Positions 13,218-13,222 of a stretch of 13,222 bases of DNA are shown one piece after another (within the stretch, counting starts at the first letter, position 1; every line of letters begins with the position of its first letter). The notes under the pieces are model-generated. The model was not told the origin of the DNA. It did no database searches and saw only the letters and a program-made list of their open reading frames with translations. This stretch comes from CAZQFV01 sp964613665. Lineage in GTDB: Bacteria; Chloroflexota; Chloroflexia; DTKN01. The stretch is from contig CAZTIG010000085.1 of assembly GCA_964613665.1 (NCBI GenBank), forward strand, positions 1-13,222. Reading direction: 5' to 3'. A program made the translations under genes and the position numbers.

Positions 13218-13222
13218 CAAAG

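Overview
This window is a GC-rich (high G/C at third codon positions) bacterial segment carrying one long co-directional metabolic operon flanked by independent genes. The mix of a KorDABC-type 2-oxoglutarate:ferredoxin oxidoreductase, succinyl-CoA ligase, a secreted choice-of-anchor-Q lipoprotein with a YLPxV-like end, an NlpC/P60 protein with a Pro/Ala linker, and a DegV protein suggests an anaerobic or facultative member of the Chloroflexota (Anaerolineae-like). That assignment is inference from gene content and style; no rRNA or other marker is present.

Layout. Positions 1-56 and 13162-13217 are near-identical copies (one mismatch) of the same repeat in inverted orientation, so the segment is bounded by two copies of a multicopy element. 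Just inside the left copy is a sigma70-type promoter (71-99) for a 169-aa protein of unknown function (135-644) with an internally duplicated domain. It is followed by a 644-aa lipoprotein with a right-handed beta-helix/choice-of-anchor-Q architecture (773-2707). A short, apparently CTG-initiated signal-peptide ORF (about 2674 onward) comes next and decays into the promoter region of the main operon.

The main operon starts from a textbook promoter (TTGACA-17-TACAAT, 2926-2954) followed at once by a perfect 9-bp dyad (GGGTCGCCC-N12-GGGCGACCC). It runs sucC, sucD, korD, an NlpC/P60 hydrolase, korA, korB, korC, a uroporphyrinogen-decarboxylase-superfamily protein, a small membrane protein with an apparent frameshift, and a NapH/CcoG-like polyferredoxin membrane protein. 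Gaps are small or overlapping. SucCD plus KorABCD interconvert 2-oxoglutarate and succinate via succinyl-CoA with ferredoxin as electron carrier, which is the anaerobic oxidative or reductive branch of the TCA cycle. The membrane Fe-S protein at the operon's end is a candidate partner for those electrons. The NlpC and UroD-like genes have no obvious place in that pathway and are the main puzzle.

A hairpin at 11987-12005 separates the operon from a convergent DegV family gene on the minus strand (12009-12878). That gene has its own near-consensus promoter and a structured leader. The last 344 bases hold only that promoter and leader, otherwise featureless sequence, and the right-hand repeat. 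No rRNA, tRNA, CRISPR array or transposase gene is visible.
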